In this document: one piece after another, positions 16,247-25,651 of the stretch
How positions within the stretch are numbered: the stretch's first letter is position 1
How the letters are laid out: each line of letters begins with the position of its first letter
Assembly: GCA_963763855.1 (NCBI GenBank)
Contig: CAVXPU010000005.1
Location: 2,294,001-2,358,000 of the forward strand
Reading direction: 5' to 3'
DNA length: 64,000 nucleotides
From: JAIBCC01 sp963763855
GTDB lineage: Bacteria > Acidobacteriota > Blastocatellia > Pyrinomonadales > Pyrinomonadaceae
Notes under the pieces: generated by a model
Told to the model about the DNA's origin: nothing
Database searches by the model: none
The model's input: the letters and a program-made list of their open reading frames with translations, nothing else
Position numbers and translations under genes: made by a program

Positions 16247-17758
16247 TTGGACATTAACTACTTACAAACATTCAAGGAAATTGGCGATAATCTTACGGCA
16301 ACGCGTGGATTAAGGAATTCGTTGAGCCAAATTCTTCATTCTTTGCAGGGTAAACATTACATCAAGCGGAGTTTTATTTTACTGAATAGTGCGGAAGATG
16401 AAAGGCTTTCTGCAATGGCAACGGCGGGATTTAGCGTCAGCAGTTTTCGTCGGCTCGAATCAAATTTGGATAAGAAAGGATTTCTTGAAAAGGTTTACAA
16501 GAAAGGCGAGCGAGATTTTATCGAGAAAACGTCTGCTGAAAGCTGGTTTGAAGTTATTCGTTTTAAGGAATGCGACACGAGCTATTTCGCGATTCCGATC
16601 CAATTAGGCAAGAAGACCGTCGGCGTATTGGGTGTCGAAACAGTTGTTTCCCCCGATATTGAAGTTGAAGAATTCTTCCTATTTCTAACCGTAATTGCTG
16701 CAACTATTGTTCAAACCGTACGTGTAGAAAACGAAATTGCCAGCGAGAAAGAACGTCTTTTTGCGGAAACATCTCATCTCCATCAGGAGCTTCGCGAAAA
16801 ATATAATTTTGGGAATATTATCGGAAATTCCAGCAAAATGAAGCAGGTTTATTCGCAAGTGTCGCAAGTTGCACGTTCAAATGCGACGGTTTTGCTGCGT
16901 GGTGAAAGCGGTACCGGCAAAGAGATGATCGCAAATTCGATTCACTACAATAGTCTGCGTTCAAAAAAACCATTTATAAAAATCAATTGTGCTGCTTTGC
17001 CTGATACTTTGATCGAATCGGAACTTTTCGGTTATGAAAAGGGAGCATTCACAGGTGCGAATCAGCGAAAACGAGGGCGTTTTGAAATGGCGGATGGCGG
17101 AACGCTTTTTTTGGATGAAATTGGTGATCTGCCGCCACAAACACAAATTAAATTGCTAAGAGTCCTGCAAGAACGTGAATTCGAACGACTCGGCGGCACT
17201 GAAACGATTAAGATTAATGTCCGCTTAATTACTGCAACCAATAAAGATATCGAAAAGGAATTAACGGAAGGCAGCTTTCGCGAAGATCTTTTTTACCGTC
17301 TCAATGTTTTCCAGATTTTCTTGCCGCCACTGCGTGAAAGAAAGTCGGATATTCTCTTGCTTGCCGAACATTTTCTCGAAAAATACGAGAGAATTCACAG
17401 CAAACATATCAAGCGAATTTCCACCCCGGCTATCGATATGCTCACCGCTTATCATTTCCCGGGAAATGTCCGCGAACTCGAAAATGCGATCGAACGAGCT
17501 GTTGTCGTCTGTGATGAAAATGTTATCCACGGACATCACTTGCCGCCAACTCTGCAAACTGCCAAAGTTTCGGACACAATAAAAATGGTCACTTTAGAAT
17601 CGACTGTTGCTGCATATGAAAAAGATTTAATTCAAGACGCACTCAAAACAACCAATGGAAACTGCACCAAAGCCGCCGAACTATTGAATACTACAGAGCG
17701 AATTATCAACTACAAAATTAAGAAGTACGCGATTAATCCAAAACGTTTTCGCAACTGA
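16247..17758 (+). CDS. Sigma-54-dependent transcriptional activator (GAF-AAA-Fis)
   Basis: The 503-residue protein has an N-terminal GAF-like sensor domain (about 1-165), a short linker helix, a central AAA+ domain with Walker A GESGTGKE (about 224-231), the sigma-54 contact motif GAFTGA (about 268), Walker B GGTLFLDEIG and an R-finger region, and a C-terminal Fis-type helix-turn-helix (NCTKAAELLNTTERIINYKIKKY). It resembles NifA/FhlA-type activators that lack a receiver domain. It reads from TTG 16247, the only plausible start. It is divergent from amtB, which has a sigma-54 promoter, so it most likely activates amtB. glnE follows 38 bases later. The signal sensed is unknown. Confidence 0.9.
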   Translation: MDINYLQTFKEIGDNLTATRGLRNSLSQILHSLQGKHYIKRSFILLNSAEDERLSAMATAGFSVSSFRRLESNLDKKGFLEKVYKKGERDFIEKTSAESWFEVIRFKECDTSYFAIPIQLGKKTVGVLGVETVVSPDIEVEEFFLFLTVIAATIVQTVRVENEIASEKERLFAETSHLHQELREKYNFGNIIGNSSKMKQVYSQVSQVARSNATVLLRGESGTGKEMIANSIHYNSLRSKKPFIKINCAALPDTLIESELFGYEKGAFTGANQRKRGRFEMADGGTLFLDEIGDLPPQTQIKLLRVLQEREFERLGGTETIKINVRLITATNKDIEKELTEGSFREDLFYRLNVFQIFLPPLRERKSDILLLAEHFLEKYERIHSKHIKRISTPAIDMLTAYHFPGNVRELENAIERAVVVCDENVIHGHHLPPTLQTAKVSDTIKMVTLESTVAAYEKDLIQDALKTTNGNCTKAAELLNTTERIINYKIKKYAINPKRFRN

Positions 17759-17796
17759 TTTTGCAATTTCTCTCTTTTCAAGCAAACTATTAGGGA

Positions 17797-20472
17797 ATGA
17801 CCGACATACTTCTCAAACATCTTTGGAATGATTTGCCCGATGCTGCAGCAGCTGAGCGTTTTCTCAATCAATTTAAGGAACGTAATTCTTTTCAAGCAAA
17901 TAAGTTACTTAAAAATCGCGGATTATTGTCGGATATTCTTACTCTGGTAAGCTTCAGTCCGCTTTTTGCGACAACACTTTTGCAAAATCCGGAATATGTT
18001 TTGTGGCTTGGCAAGCATCGCAAGGATTCTCAAGTGCGTGATAAAGATGAACTTCTGGAATCGCTCGCACGTTTTTCTATGACAAATTCGCAAATTGAAC
18101 AACAGGAGTTATTGGCTCGTTTTCGTCGTCGCGAATTGCTAAGAGTTTACCTACGAGACATTCGTCGATTGGGAACGATTGCCGAAGTTACCGAGGAAAT
18201 CTCGCATTTAGCAGATGCAATTTTGGAATATGGGCTGCGAATTGCTCGTCAAGAATTAGACAATCGCTTTGGCAGTCCGCAAGAAATTGACGAAAAAGGG
18301 CGAAGTAAACCGGCAAAATTTTGCGTTGTCGCACTTGGAAAACTTGGTTCAAACGAACTCAATTATTCGTCCGATATCGATCTGCTTTTTTTATATTCTG
18401 CCGATGGCTCAACTTCTGGAAATGGTTCACGCGGTGTTACCAGTAATCGCGAATATTTCATAAAACTTTCCGAATTTATCGTTAAATTGGTAGGAAACGA
18501 AGGCGGTGCTTATCGGGTTGACTTGCGTTTGCGACCGCACGGACGGGTTGGTGCGTTGGCAATTTCGTTGGATGAATCGGTAAATTATTATCAAACCATA
18601 GCACAAGCATGGGAGCGGCAAACCCTCATTCGCTCACGATCTTCTGCAGGTGATGCCGAAATCTTCAAAACTTTTTTTTCAAGCGTAGAAGATTACGTTT
18701 TTTCAACCAATGAAACGGTCGAAAATGCTCTGCAAAATGTTAAGCTTTCGAAAGAAAAAATCAACCGAGAACATACTACAAACAAAGGGTTTAACGTAAA
18801 ACTGGGGACAGGCGGAATCCGTGAAATTGAATTTATTGCACAAGCTCTCCAGCTCGCTTATGCAGGACACGACAAATGGCTGAGAGCCCCGCACACTTTG
18901 ATTAGCCTTTCGCGTTTAGCCGATCGTAAACTATTGACTGACAAAGAATTAACAGAATTATCGGACGCTTACGATTTTCTGCGAAGGCTAGAGCATCGCC
19001 TGCAAATGGAAAATGGTTTGCAAACTCACATAGTTCCTGAAGAGCCGGAAAAGCGTTTGGCGATTGCTAAACGTATGGATTTCAATGATTTAGAGGGTTT
19101 TTCGGAAATATTAACTTTTCATACAGATAATGTTTTTCAAACCTTTACGCGGGTTTTTGGTGAAAGTGATCCCGGAAAAGAGGCGATTCATGCAACTTCA
19201 GACTCTTTGCGTCAAAGTATTACGTCTTCCCTTTTCAAATCAATTGAAAAATCTGTCGATGCAATTCATCTGACGGAAGAAAAGGCTAAATCCCTGACTG
19301 ATTTTAGCCAAATTTCAACATATTTTGCGGAAATGCTAACGGCTAACCCAAATCTTCTCAATGTTTTACCAAAACATACCGATGTTTTTGAAGAAAAGGA
19401 TTATGAAACTCTGTTACGGAAAGAAAGTGAAAAAGATAATATTTTCGCACATGAATTGGCAAATCTGCGAAAAATCTGGTCTAAGTTTTTGCTTGAAATC
19501 GCCTTTTTTGATGTTTTTCAAAAAATCAGCCGACGGGATTCCAAAAATGCACAAACCAGACTTGCCGAAGCGAGTTTGAAAATTGCCTTTGAAATTACAA
19601 AACGTGAATTGCAAAGACGTTACAGTGATTTTGGAGATTTGCATCTGGCAATTCTCGGACTCGGAAAACTTGGCGGACGCGGCATGGATTATGGTTCGGA
19701 TCTGGATCTCGTATTAGTTTATGACGACGAAAAAGCTTTAGGAATCAATGATTTAACTCATGCGGAATTTTATAGCCGTGCGGTAGAAATATTCGTCAAT
19801 GTTATTTCCAGTTTTACTCGCGAGGGTAATCTATATAGGGTCGATTTACGGCTCAGACCTGACGGTAAGAATGGTGCAACAAGCCTCAGTAAAAAATCTT
19901 TTTTGAATTATTTCCGGCATCGTGCGGCAATTTGGGAATTGCTTGCATATGTCAAAATTCGTGGTGTTTTGGGTGATATTGATCTCGCTTTAGAAACCGA
20001 AAAAGAACTTCGCAAAATAATTCACGAAAAAGCCCAAGCTATTGATTTAGTTGAGCTTAAAAGCGAAACTTTGCGTATCCGCGAAAGATTAGTGAAAGAA
20101 ACGGCTACGCAAAAAAATGCTGTGGACATAAAATTTGGCGAAGGTGGAATGCTGGACGTTTATTTTGCGATGCGTTTTTTACAACTTCGTGACAACGTTC
20201 CCGATGATCTGGAAAATCGTTCGACCGAATTTATGCTCCGCAAATTGTTTGAAAAAGGTACATTAAATCAAGATAATTTTGCTGCATTTCATAATGGTTA
20301 CAACTTTTTATCTCAACTCGACCACGCTCTGCGTCTGACAATAGGACGCTCAAATGTATTGCCTAATAAAACTGAACTTATTTCTAAACGATTGCAAATA
20401 ACTAACTTGCTTGAAAAGCTGACAATTCATCGTCTTGCGATCAGGGAAGCTTTTGATAATGTATTGAGTTGA
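17797..20472 (+). CDS. glnE: Glutamine synthetase adenylyltransferase/deadenylase
   Basis: The 891-residue protein has two nucleotidyltransferase domains with GlnE-type active sites: GSNELNYSSDIDLLFLY (about residues 188-204) and GGRGMDYGSDLDLVLVYD (about 627-644), with the GTGGIREIEF and GEGGMLDVYFAMRF motifs after each. It adenylylates and deadenylylates glutamine synthetase in response to the nitrogen state, usually through PII. It is slightly shorter than the E. coli enzyme. Its closeness to the sigma-54 activator and amtB makes this a nitrogen-regulation block; no glnA or glnB lies in the window. Confidence 0.95.
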   Translation: MTDILLKHLWNDLPDAAAAERFLNQFKERNSFQANKLLKNRGLLSDILTLVSFSPLFATTLLQNPEYVLWLGKHRKDSQVRDKDELLESLARFSMTNSQIEQQELLARFRRRELLRVYLRDIRRLGTIAEVTEEISHLADAILEYGLRIARQELDNRFGSPQEIDEKGRSKPAKFCVVALGKLGSNELNYSSDIDLLFLYSADGSTSGNGSRGVTSNREYFIKLSEFIVKLVGNEGGAYRVDLRLRPHGRVGALAISLDESVNYYQTIAQAWERQTLIRSRSSAGDAEIFKTFFSSVEDYVFSTNETVENALQNVKLSKEKINREHTTNKGFNVKLGTGGIREIEFIAQALQLAYAGHDKWLRAPHTLISLSRLADRKLLTDKELTELSDAYDFLRRLEHRLQMENGLQTHIVPEEPEKRLAIAKRMDFNDLEGFSEILTFHTDNVFQTFTRVFGESDPGKEAIHATSDSLRQSITSSLFKSIEKSVDAIHLTEEKAKSLTDFSQISTYFAEMLTANPNLLNVLPKHTDVFEEKDYETLLRKESEKDNIFAHELANLRKIWSKFLLEIAFFDVFQKISRRDSKNAQTRLAEASLKIAFEITKRELQRRYSDFGDLHLAILGLGKLGGRGMDYGSDLDLVLVYDDEKALGINDLTHAEFYSRAVEIFVNVISSFTREGNLYRVDLRLRPDGKNGATSLSKKSFLNYFRHRAAIWELLAYVKIRGVLGDIDLALETEKELRKIIHEKAQAIDLVELKSETLRIRERLVKETATQKNAVDIKFGEGGMLDVYFAMRFLQLRDNVPDDLENRSTEFMLRKLFEKGTLNQDNFAAFHNGYNFLSQLDHALRLTIGRSNVLPNKTELISKRLQITNLLEKLTIHRLAIREAFDNVLS

Positions 20473-20530
20473 TTTCCGCTCGTAATCTAAAAACAAATCA
20501 CGCCCTAGTTACGTGCCGGATTCTTCAAAC

Positions 20531-20562
20531 CGATTGTGACAGTTTGAAAAGTGTCACAATCG
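20531..20562. repeat. 10-bp inverted repeat after glnE
   Basis: CGATTGTGAC (20531-20540) faces GTCACAATCG (20553-20562) across a 12-base spacer, with no mismatches and no T-tract. It could be an operator of the downstream secreted protein gene (start 20601) or an intergenic stem-loop. Confidence 0.55.
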
Positions 20563-20600
20563 CAGAACACTAATCTTTGCGGATAAATTAATCTAAACAA

Positions 20601-21254
20601 ATGAAAAATACTCTCCTGATTATTTTGTTATTCGTTTGCCCGCTTTTTGCTCAAACGGAGGTTTTAACTAATGTCGAAATCATTGAAATGGCAAAGGCTG
20701 GTTTAAGTAAAGAAGTGATTATCGAAAAAATGAAAGCGTCCACCGGTGAATATGATTCTTCAGCTAAATCGTTGATAGAGCTGAAGAAAGCCGGAGTTGA
20801 GGATGCAATTATTAAATTCATCCTTGAGAAAAGTAAAGCCATCAAAGAAAAATCTATTAATGATAGTCTCCAATCTCAGGCACTACAGGAGCGAGAGCGA
20901 TTTACGCCTACGAAAAAGGTTTTCTCACCATCAGATGCTCTGCAAAATGCCAAAACTATCGCAATTCTAAAAGACTCGATAAATCCGACTCGTCAGGCTT
21001 TGGAAAAAGAACTTTTGAAACGACCGGAATGGAAATCACTTGATCTTGTAATAACCGAAAATAAAGAATCGGCTGATCTTTATATTGAAATCAGCTATGT
21101 ACATTTCTCAATCCTCACTCACCGATACGTTTTCAGAGTTTATGATACACAAAGCGGTACTGTTATATGTGCCGGCGAAACTACTTCTTGGGGAAGTCTG
21201 GCGGAAAATCTCGCAAGAAATATTGTCAAAGAAATGGTAAAAGTTCCAAAGTAG
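20601..21254 (+). CDS. Secreted protein with LTN...AGLS module (copy 1)
   Basis: The 217-residue protein starts with a signal peptide (MKNTLLIILLFVCPLFAQ). Residues about 20-70 form the module LTNVEIIEMAKAGLSKEVIIEKMKAS, followed by a second conserved half with KSLIELKKAGVEDAIIKFI. This module recurs in the next gene and looks like a small helical domain seen in secreted proteins of Acidobacteria-type genomes. The C-terminal part (about 100-217) shows a beta-rich pattern and I cannot assign it. No catalytic motif is seen. The function is unknown. Confidence 0.75.
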   Translation: MKNTLLIILLFVCPLFAQTEVLTNVEIIEMAKAGLSKEVIIEKMKASTGEYDSSAKSLIELKKAGVEDAIIKFILEKSKAIKEKSINDSLQSQALQERERFTPTKKVFSPSDALQNAKTIAILKDSINPTRQALEKELLKRPEWKSLDLVITENKESADLYIEISYVHFSILTHRYVFRVYDTQSGTVICAGETTSWGSLAENLARNIVKEMVKVPK

Positions 21255-21351
21255 ATAAAAAAATTGAGATAAAAATGAGTTGCTTTCTCAATAATTGTAA
21301 GTTAGATTGGTCTTGATTTTGCTACTAATCTTACGTTCAGGAGACTCTCCA

Positions 21352-22113
21352 ATGAAACTAATTTCGATACTATTGATTTTTTCGTTACTTTTGGTAACGA
21401 CGCCTGTTATTTATGCCCAAACTGCCCAAGAAACTTTAACCAATGATTCGATTGTTCAATTAACAAAAGCCGGGCTTTCGGCGGATGCAATAATTGAAAA
21501 GATCAAGGCATCAACAACAAATTTTGACCTTTCAACAACTGCCCTTACCGAATTAAAATCCGCGGGTATTGCCGATTCGGTAATCCTTCAAATGATAAAG
21601 GGCAATGCTCCACCACTCGCTGAGCCAGTAAGCATTCCGCCAACGGAAGAAGATGTTGTAATTCCGGATGGAACGGAAGTTGAAGTACAACTAAAGAACA
21701 GTCTTTCAGGTCAGGAAGCGAAGGTTGGCGATATTGTAGATTTAACAGTAGTAAAAGATGTAGCGGTCAATGGTTTAAAAGTAATACCACAAGGTGCATC
21801 GGCAACTGCAAGAATTACGGCAGCCAAAAAAGCCGGATATTGGGGTAAGAAAGGCAATTTAGAGTGGAAAATGGATGATATTCAAACAGTTAGCGGAATT
21901 AGAATACCATCACGATTTACAAAAACTGTCTCCGGCGAAACCAGAAGTGGAACGGTTGCGGTTGGTGCAGTAGTTACAACTGTTTTGCTTGGTCCGATTG
22001 GCTTGCTTTGGGGGCTGAAAAAGGGAAAACCGGCAGTCATTCCAAGTGGAACAAAATTTTCAGTTTACACAGATAAAGATTCCACCATTAAAATAAAAAC
22101 TCAGCCGATTTAG
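21352..22113 (+). CDS. Secreted protein with LTN...AGLS module (copy 2)
   Basis: The start at ATG 21352 (CAGGAGA upstream) gives 253 residues with a signal peptide (MKLISILLIFSLLLVTTPVIYA). Residues about 29-76 are the same LTN...KAGLS...ELKSAG module as in the preceding gene. The C-terminal half has short hydrophobic beta strands and a Gly-rich segment (VGAVVTTVLLGPIGLLWGLKKGK) that may insert in a membrane; the pattern IPDGTEVEVQLKNSLSGQEAKVGD recalls TrbI/VirB10-like or secreted beta-barrel accessory proteins. It is a paralogue of its neighbour only in the module. Function unknown. Confidence 0.75.
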   Translation: MKLISILLIFSLLLVTTPVIYAQTAQETLTNDSIVQLTKAGLSADAIIEKIKASTTNFDLSTTALTELKSAGIADSVILQMIKGNAPPLAEPVSIPPTEEDVVIPDGTEVEVQLKNSLSGQEAKVGDIVDLTVVKDVAVNGLKVIPQGASATARITAAKKAGYWGKKGNLEWKMDDIQTVSGIRIPSRFTKTVSGETRSGTVAVGAVVTTVLLGPIGLLWGLKKGKPAVIPSGTKFSVYTDKDSTIKIKTQPI

Positions 22114-22123
22114 CAAATAAATC

Positions 22124-22303
22124 TCAAATCAGGGTTGCTTGATTTACTTCTTCAAACCAGCATCGCACACAAAAGCGGTGCTTTTTTCTTTCCTCGGCTT
22201 TAAATTTGGTTGGACGAAGTTTGAGGATATATTTCTCATCGTCAGATAATTCAGACCATGCTTTCAGCTTTTTATATTCACATTTTGGACATTTATCGCT
22301 CAT
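22124..22303 (-). CDS. Small zinc-ribbon-like protein
   Basis: Read from ATG 22301-22303, this is a 59-residue protein with CPKC near the start (about residue 5) and FCVRC near residue 45, so four cysteines in two CxxC pairs could bind zinc. The rest is basic and helical. A GTG six codons upstream (22321) is an alternative start. It is convergent with copy 2 of the module protein (10 bases apart). No function can be assigned; such proteins are often nucleic-acid or protein contact factors. Confidence 0.6.
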   Translation of the reverse strand: MSDKCPKCEYKKLKAWSELSDDEKYILKLRPTKFKAEERKKHRFCVRCWFEEVNQATLI

Positions 22304-22381
22304 AAATTGTTTATTATCCACCGTCTGTTGTAAAATCTCAAAAAGTTTTCCAAAATTCTTTCATATCTTAAGGAATATTCA

Positions 22382-25165
22382 ATGAAGTCAATAATTTTTC
22401 GCCTTCTTTTGGTCGTTCTATTTTCTGCTTCAATTTTTGCACAGACTGATGATTCGAAATTTGATTTTTATGCTCGCGGAGACTATCGGGCAAACGTGCC
22501 CCGCCCAAGCAAGATTTTAAATTTTGAAGTTGGAACGCATCATACAACCTATGCTCAGATGGAAAAAGTTATCGACGAAATCGCAAAGGCATCGCCTGAT
22601 CGGGTAAAGATTTTTGACATTGGACTAACAAATGAACACAGAATGCAGCATATCGTTGCGATTTCTTCGCCGGAAAACATGGTTCGTTTGAATCAAATCC
22701 GTGAAAACATCGCACGTTTGAGCGATCCGCGAAAAACTTCTGCCGGCGAAGCAAATTCGATTGTTCAAAATAATCCGGCGATTGCCTGGATGGCTTATAC
22801 GATTCACGGCAACGAATCTTCATCGTTTGAAGCGATGATGCAGGTGATTTATCAGCTTGCCGCCTCAAACGAACCTGCCACGCTTGATATTCTAAAAAAC
22901 ACTTTAACGCTTGTTATCACTGGTGAAAATCCTGATGGACATGAGCGTTTTGCCACTTGGTATAATTCTGTGGCGGTTGGAGATGCGAATCGTGCTTCGC
23001 TCGAGCATCGCGAACCTTGGTCGGTCTATGGTCGCCTAAATCACTTTCGTTTTGACCTCAATCGAGATAACACAGCCGGAACTCAAATCGAAACGAAAAA
23101 CATGGAAAAGGCTTTTTTTGAGTGGAATCCGCAAGTTGTTGTCGATCATCACGGGCAGCCCTCGCAATATTTTTTCCCGCCGGTTGCTCTGCCGATCAAT
23201 CCAAATTTGCCTCAACCAGTTACCAATAAATGGATGGATATTTACGGGCGGGCAAATGCTGCGGCTTTTGACGCTAACAAATGGGATTATTACACTCGTG
23301 ATATTTTCGATCTTTTTTATGTTGGATATTGGGATTCCATGCCGTCATTAAATGGTGCAATCGGAATGACTTACGAAACAGACGGCGGAGGTTTTAAAGG
23401 ATTAAATTGGACGCGGGACGATGGCACGATTGCAACTTTTCGAAGCTCAATCGCCAAACATTTTACTGCTTCGATGACAACTCTTGAAACGACTGCTAAA
23501 AACAAAGATTCGCGTTTGAAGGATTATTATGAATTTCGCGTTTCGGCAATGAATGAAGCGAAAACGGAAAAGATGAAGCGAATCGTCATTGTTCCGGATA
23601 AAGATCGTCCGAAAACTGCTGATTTAATCGAACATCTCCAACGCTTAAAAGTTGAAGTAAGCGTTGCGAATAGTCCGTTTAATTCAGCGACCGCACATAG
23701 CTATGAAACAAAAAATGCTCCAATCGAAAAGCGAACATTTCCGTCAGGTTCTTACATCATCAATTTAAATCAACCGCAAAAACGCTTGATAAAAGCCTTT
23801 CTTGAGCAGGATACCCCTCAGGACAAAGCCTTTGTTGATGATAATATGGCGAGATTCAAACGAAATGAAATGCGTGGAAAAAGCCAATTAAAGGAAGATT
23901 ACGGTTTTTATGATATTACAGCGTGGTCGCTTCCGCTGGCTTTCGGAATCGATGCTTTTTGGACGGAAGACGCAGGAAATATTGGAAATTTGGTAACGGC
24001 GGATTATCTGGAAAGTCAAAAACGCGGATCAGTCAGCGGCACGGCAAAAATTGCTTACGTTATTCCTTATGAATCGGACAGCTCCGGAATAATGGCTCTA
24101 AAATTATCGCAAGAAGGATTTCGAGTTGGAGTTGCCAGTCGTCCGATGAATGCAGGTGGTCGAAACTGGAAAGCCGGCACGTTTGTTGTACGAGTCTCAA
24201 GAAACCCGGAAACGATCCACGAAGCCGTAAGTCGTTTAGCCAATGAATTTGGCGTTGGTGTTCAAGCCATAAATAACGGCTATTCCGAGGAAGGTGATAC
24301 GCCAATCGGCGGCGAAGCTATTTACCAAATGCAGAGCGGCTTAAAGATTGTAATGGTCGCTGATGAAGCTGTCGATCAAACAAGTTACGGTTCAATCTGG
24401 TGGATGCTTGATCGCTATGGAATCAAATTTACACCGATGAATTTGAATAATATTAAAGGCGGCGGATTAAAAGGCTACAACGTTTTGATTATGCCTGATG
24501 GTAGTGCCGGAAGATATTTTTCATCGCTCGGAAAAGGCGGAATTGATTCGCTGAAGGAATGGGTAGAAGGCGGCGGAACTCTGATTACAGTTCGCGGAGC
24601 ATCGGTTTTTGCTACTCTTAAAGATGTTGGGCTAACCTCATCAAAAATGGTTGGAAGTGATGAAGACGACGAAAAAGGCAAAGCAGCAGAGGAAGAAAAA
24701 CCGAAAGTTGAACCAACTCCGGCTGAGCCAAAAACCGATAAACAAGATTGGCGACCCGCTGAACTTCCCTCAATCGTTTCTCCATCTGCAAATCGCGGAC
24801 AAGTTCCCGAAGCCTTGCCGGGTTCGATAATGCGGGCAACGGTTGACCGGACAACTTGGTTAAATTACGGTGTAGATTCCAATGAAATTCCGGTTTTGCT
24901 TTCATCCGCATATTTTTTCCGCTATTCAAAAGAAGGTACAAATGCCCTTATTTTTGAGGCAAAACCGAAACGTCCTTTAACGATTTCCGGCTACGTTTGG
25001 GAAGGAAATACCGAGCGGCTTTTGAAAGGAACGGCATATATAATCGATGAACCGATGGGCAGCGGACACGTTATTTTATTTGCCGATGAACCTTTTTTCA
25101 GAGGAATTTTCCGCTCCGTAACCCGTCAATTTTTTAATGGAATTATGTTTAATGGAGCCTTTTAG
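22382..25165 (+). CDS. Secreted M14-family zinc carboxypeptidase
   Basis: The 927-residue protein has a signal peptide (to about residue 20, ASIFAQ) and an M14 peptidase domain at about 50-380. The zinc-binding HxxE is in YTIHGNESSSFE (His 142, Glu 145), the distal His ligand is in VDHHGQPSQYFFPP and the catalytic Glu in GMTYETDGGG. Conserved substrate-binding residues FDLNRDN are also present. About 390-930 is a long C-terminal region with glutamine-amidotransferase-like and beta-sheet segments, plus a proline-rich charged linker near 760-800. It is secreted or periplasmic and likely trims peptides. Neighbours are an SRPBCC protein and a DUF2911 protein, overlapping or adjacent. Confidence 0.85.
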   Translation: MKSIIFRLLLVVLFSASIFAQTDDSKFDFYARGDYRANVPRPSKILNFEVGTHHTTYAQMEKVIDEIAKASPDRVKIFDIGLTNEHRMQHIVAISSPENMVRLNQIRENIARLSDPRKTSAGEANSIVQNNPAIAWMAYTIHGNESSSFEAMMQVIYQLAASNEPATLDILKNTLTLVITGENPDGHERFATWYNSVAVGDANRASLEHREPWSVYGRLNHFRFDLNRDNTAGTQIETKNMEKAFFEWNPQVVVDHHGQPSQYFFPPVALPINPNLPQPVTNKWMDIYGRANAAAFDANKWDYYTRDIFDLFYVGYWDSMPSLNGAIGMTYETDGGGFKGLNWTRDDGTIATFRSSIAKHFTASMTTLETTAKNKDSRLKDYYEFRVSAMNEAKTEKMKRIVIVPDKDRPKTADLIEHLQRLKVEVSVANSPFNSATAHSYETKNAPIEKRTFPSGSYIINLNQPQKRLIKAFLEQDTPQDKAFVDDNMARFKRNEMRGKSQLKEDYGFYDITAWSLPLAFGIDAFWTEDAGNIGNLVTADYLESQKRGSVSGTAKIAYVIPYESDSSGIMALKLSQEGFRVGVASRPMNAGGRNWKAGTFVVRVSRNPETIHEAVSRLANEFGVGVQAINNGYSEEGDTPIGGEAIYQMQSGLKIVMVADEAVDQTSYGSIWWMLDRYGIKFTPMNLNNIKGGGLKGYNVLIMPDGSAGRYFSSLGKGGIDSLKEWVEGGGTLITVRGASVFATLKDVGLTSSKMVGSDEDDEKGKAAEEEKPKVEPTPAEPKTDKQDWRPAELPSIVSPSANRGQVPEALPGSIMRATVDRTTWLNYGVDSNEIPVLLSSAYFFRYSKEGTNALIFEAKPKRPLTISGYVWEGNTERLLKGTAYIIDEPMGSGHVILFADEPFFRGIFRSVTRQFFNGIMFNGAF

Positions 25166-25651
25166 ATGTTTACAATTAAATCAAATGTTACTCAAAGTTT
25201 TGAAATTCTCACGAGTTTTGCCAATGCGTTAAAATTCTTTTCCAATGACGAGAATTACGTTCAACTAATGCCGAATCTGGAAAGTATCAATACGGACGCA
25301 AAAGGGATTACACGCTGGAATGTTGCGGTAGAAGTGCCTCTCATCGGGCGTTGGAAAATGCCTTTTGCCGTTGATTTTTTAACAACGGAAGACACAATCG
25401 AATGGTTTCCGGCTTCGATTGAGAAACAAAACTATCTGCGATGCGTAACACAATTAGTAAAAAAAGGTGAAAATTTAATATCCGGACAAATTTCGCATAA
25501 TTTGGAACTTCGCCGTTCGCAAGCTGCTGATTTTCATATGCTTGCAGGTATGGCTGGAGAAAAAATGATCAGTAGTGAAATGCAAAATGAGGTCAGCCGA
25601 ATGCTGAAAACCTTTTTACAAAAATCAAAAGAAAGATTGGAGAATTTATGA
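25166..25651 (+). CDS. SRPBCC-type (START-like) domain protein
   Basis: The 161-residue protein begins directly after the M14 stop (ATG at 25166) and overlaps the next ATG by 4 bases. It is beta-rich with a long C-terminal helix, as in small START/SRPBCC ligand-binding proteins: VTQSFEILTSFANALKFF, then LESINTDAKGITRWNVAVEVPLIG. No signal peptide is present. I cannot name a ligand. The coupling to the secreted peptidase and the DUF2911 gene suggests co-expression, not a known pathway. Assignment to SRPBCC is by pattern only. Confidence 0.5.
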   Translation: MFTIKSNVTQSFEILTSFANALKFFSNDENYVQLMPNLESINTDAKGITRWNVAVEVPLIGRWKMPFAVDFLTTEDTIEWFPASIEKQNYLRCVTQLVKKGENLISGQISHNLELRRSQAADFHMLAGMAGEKMISSEMQNEVSRMLKTFLQKSKERLENL

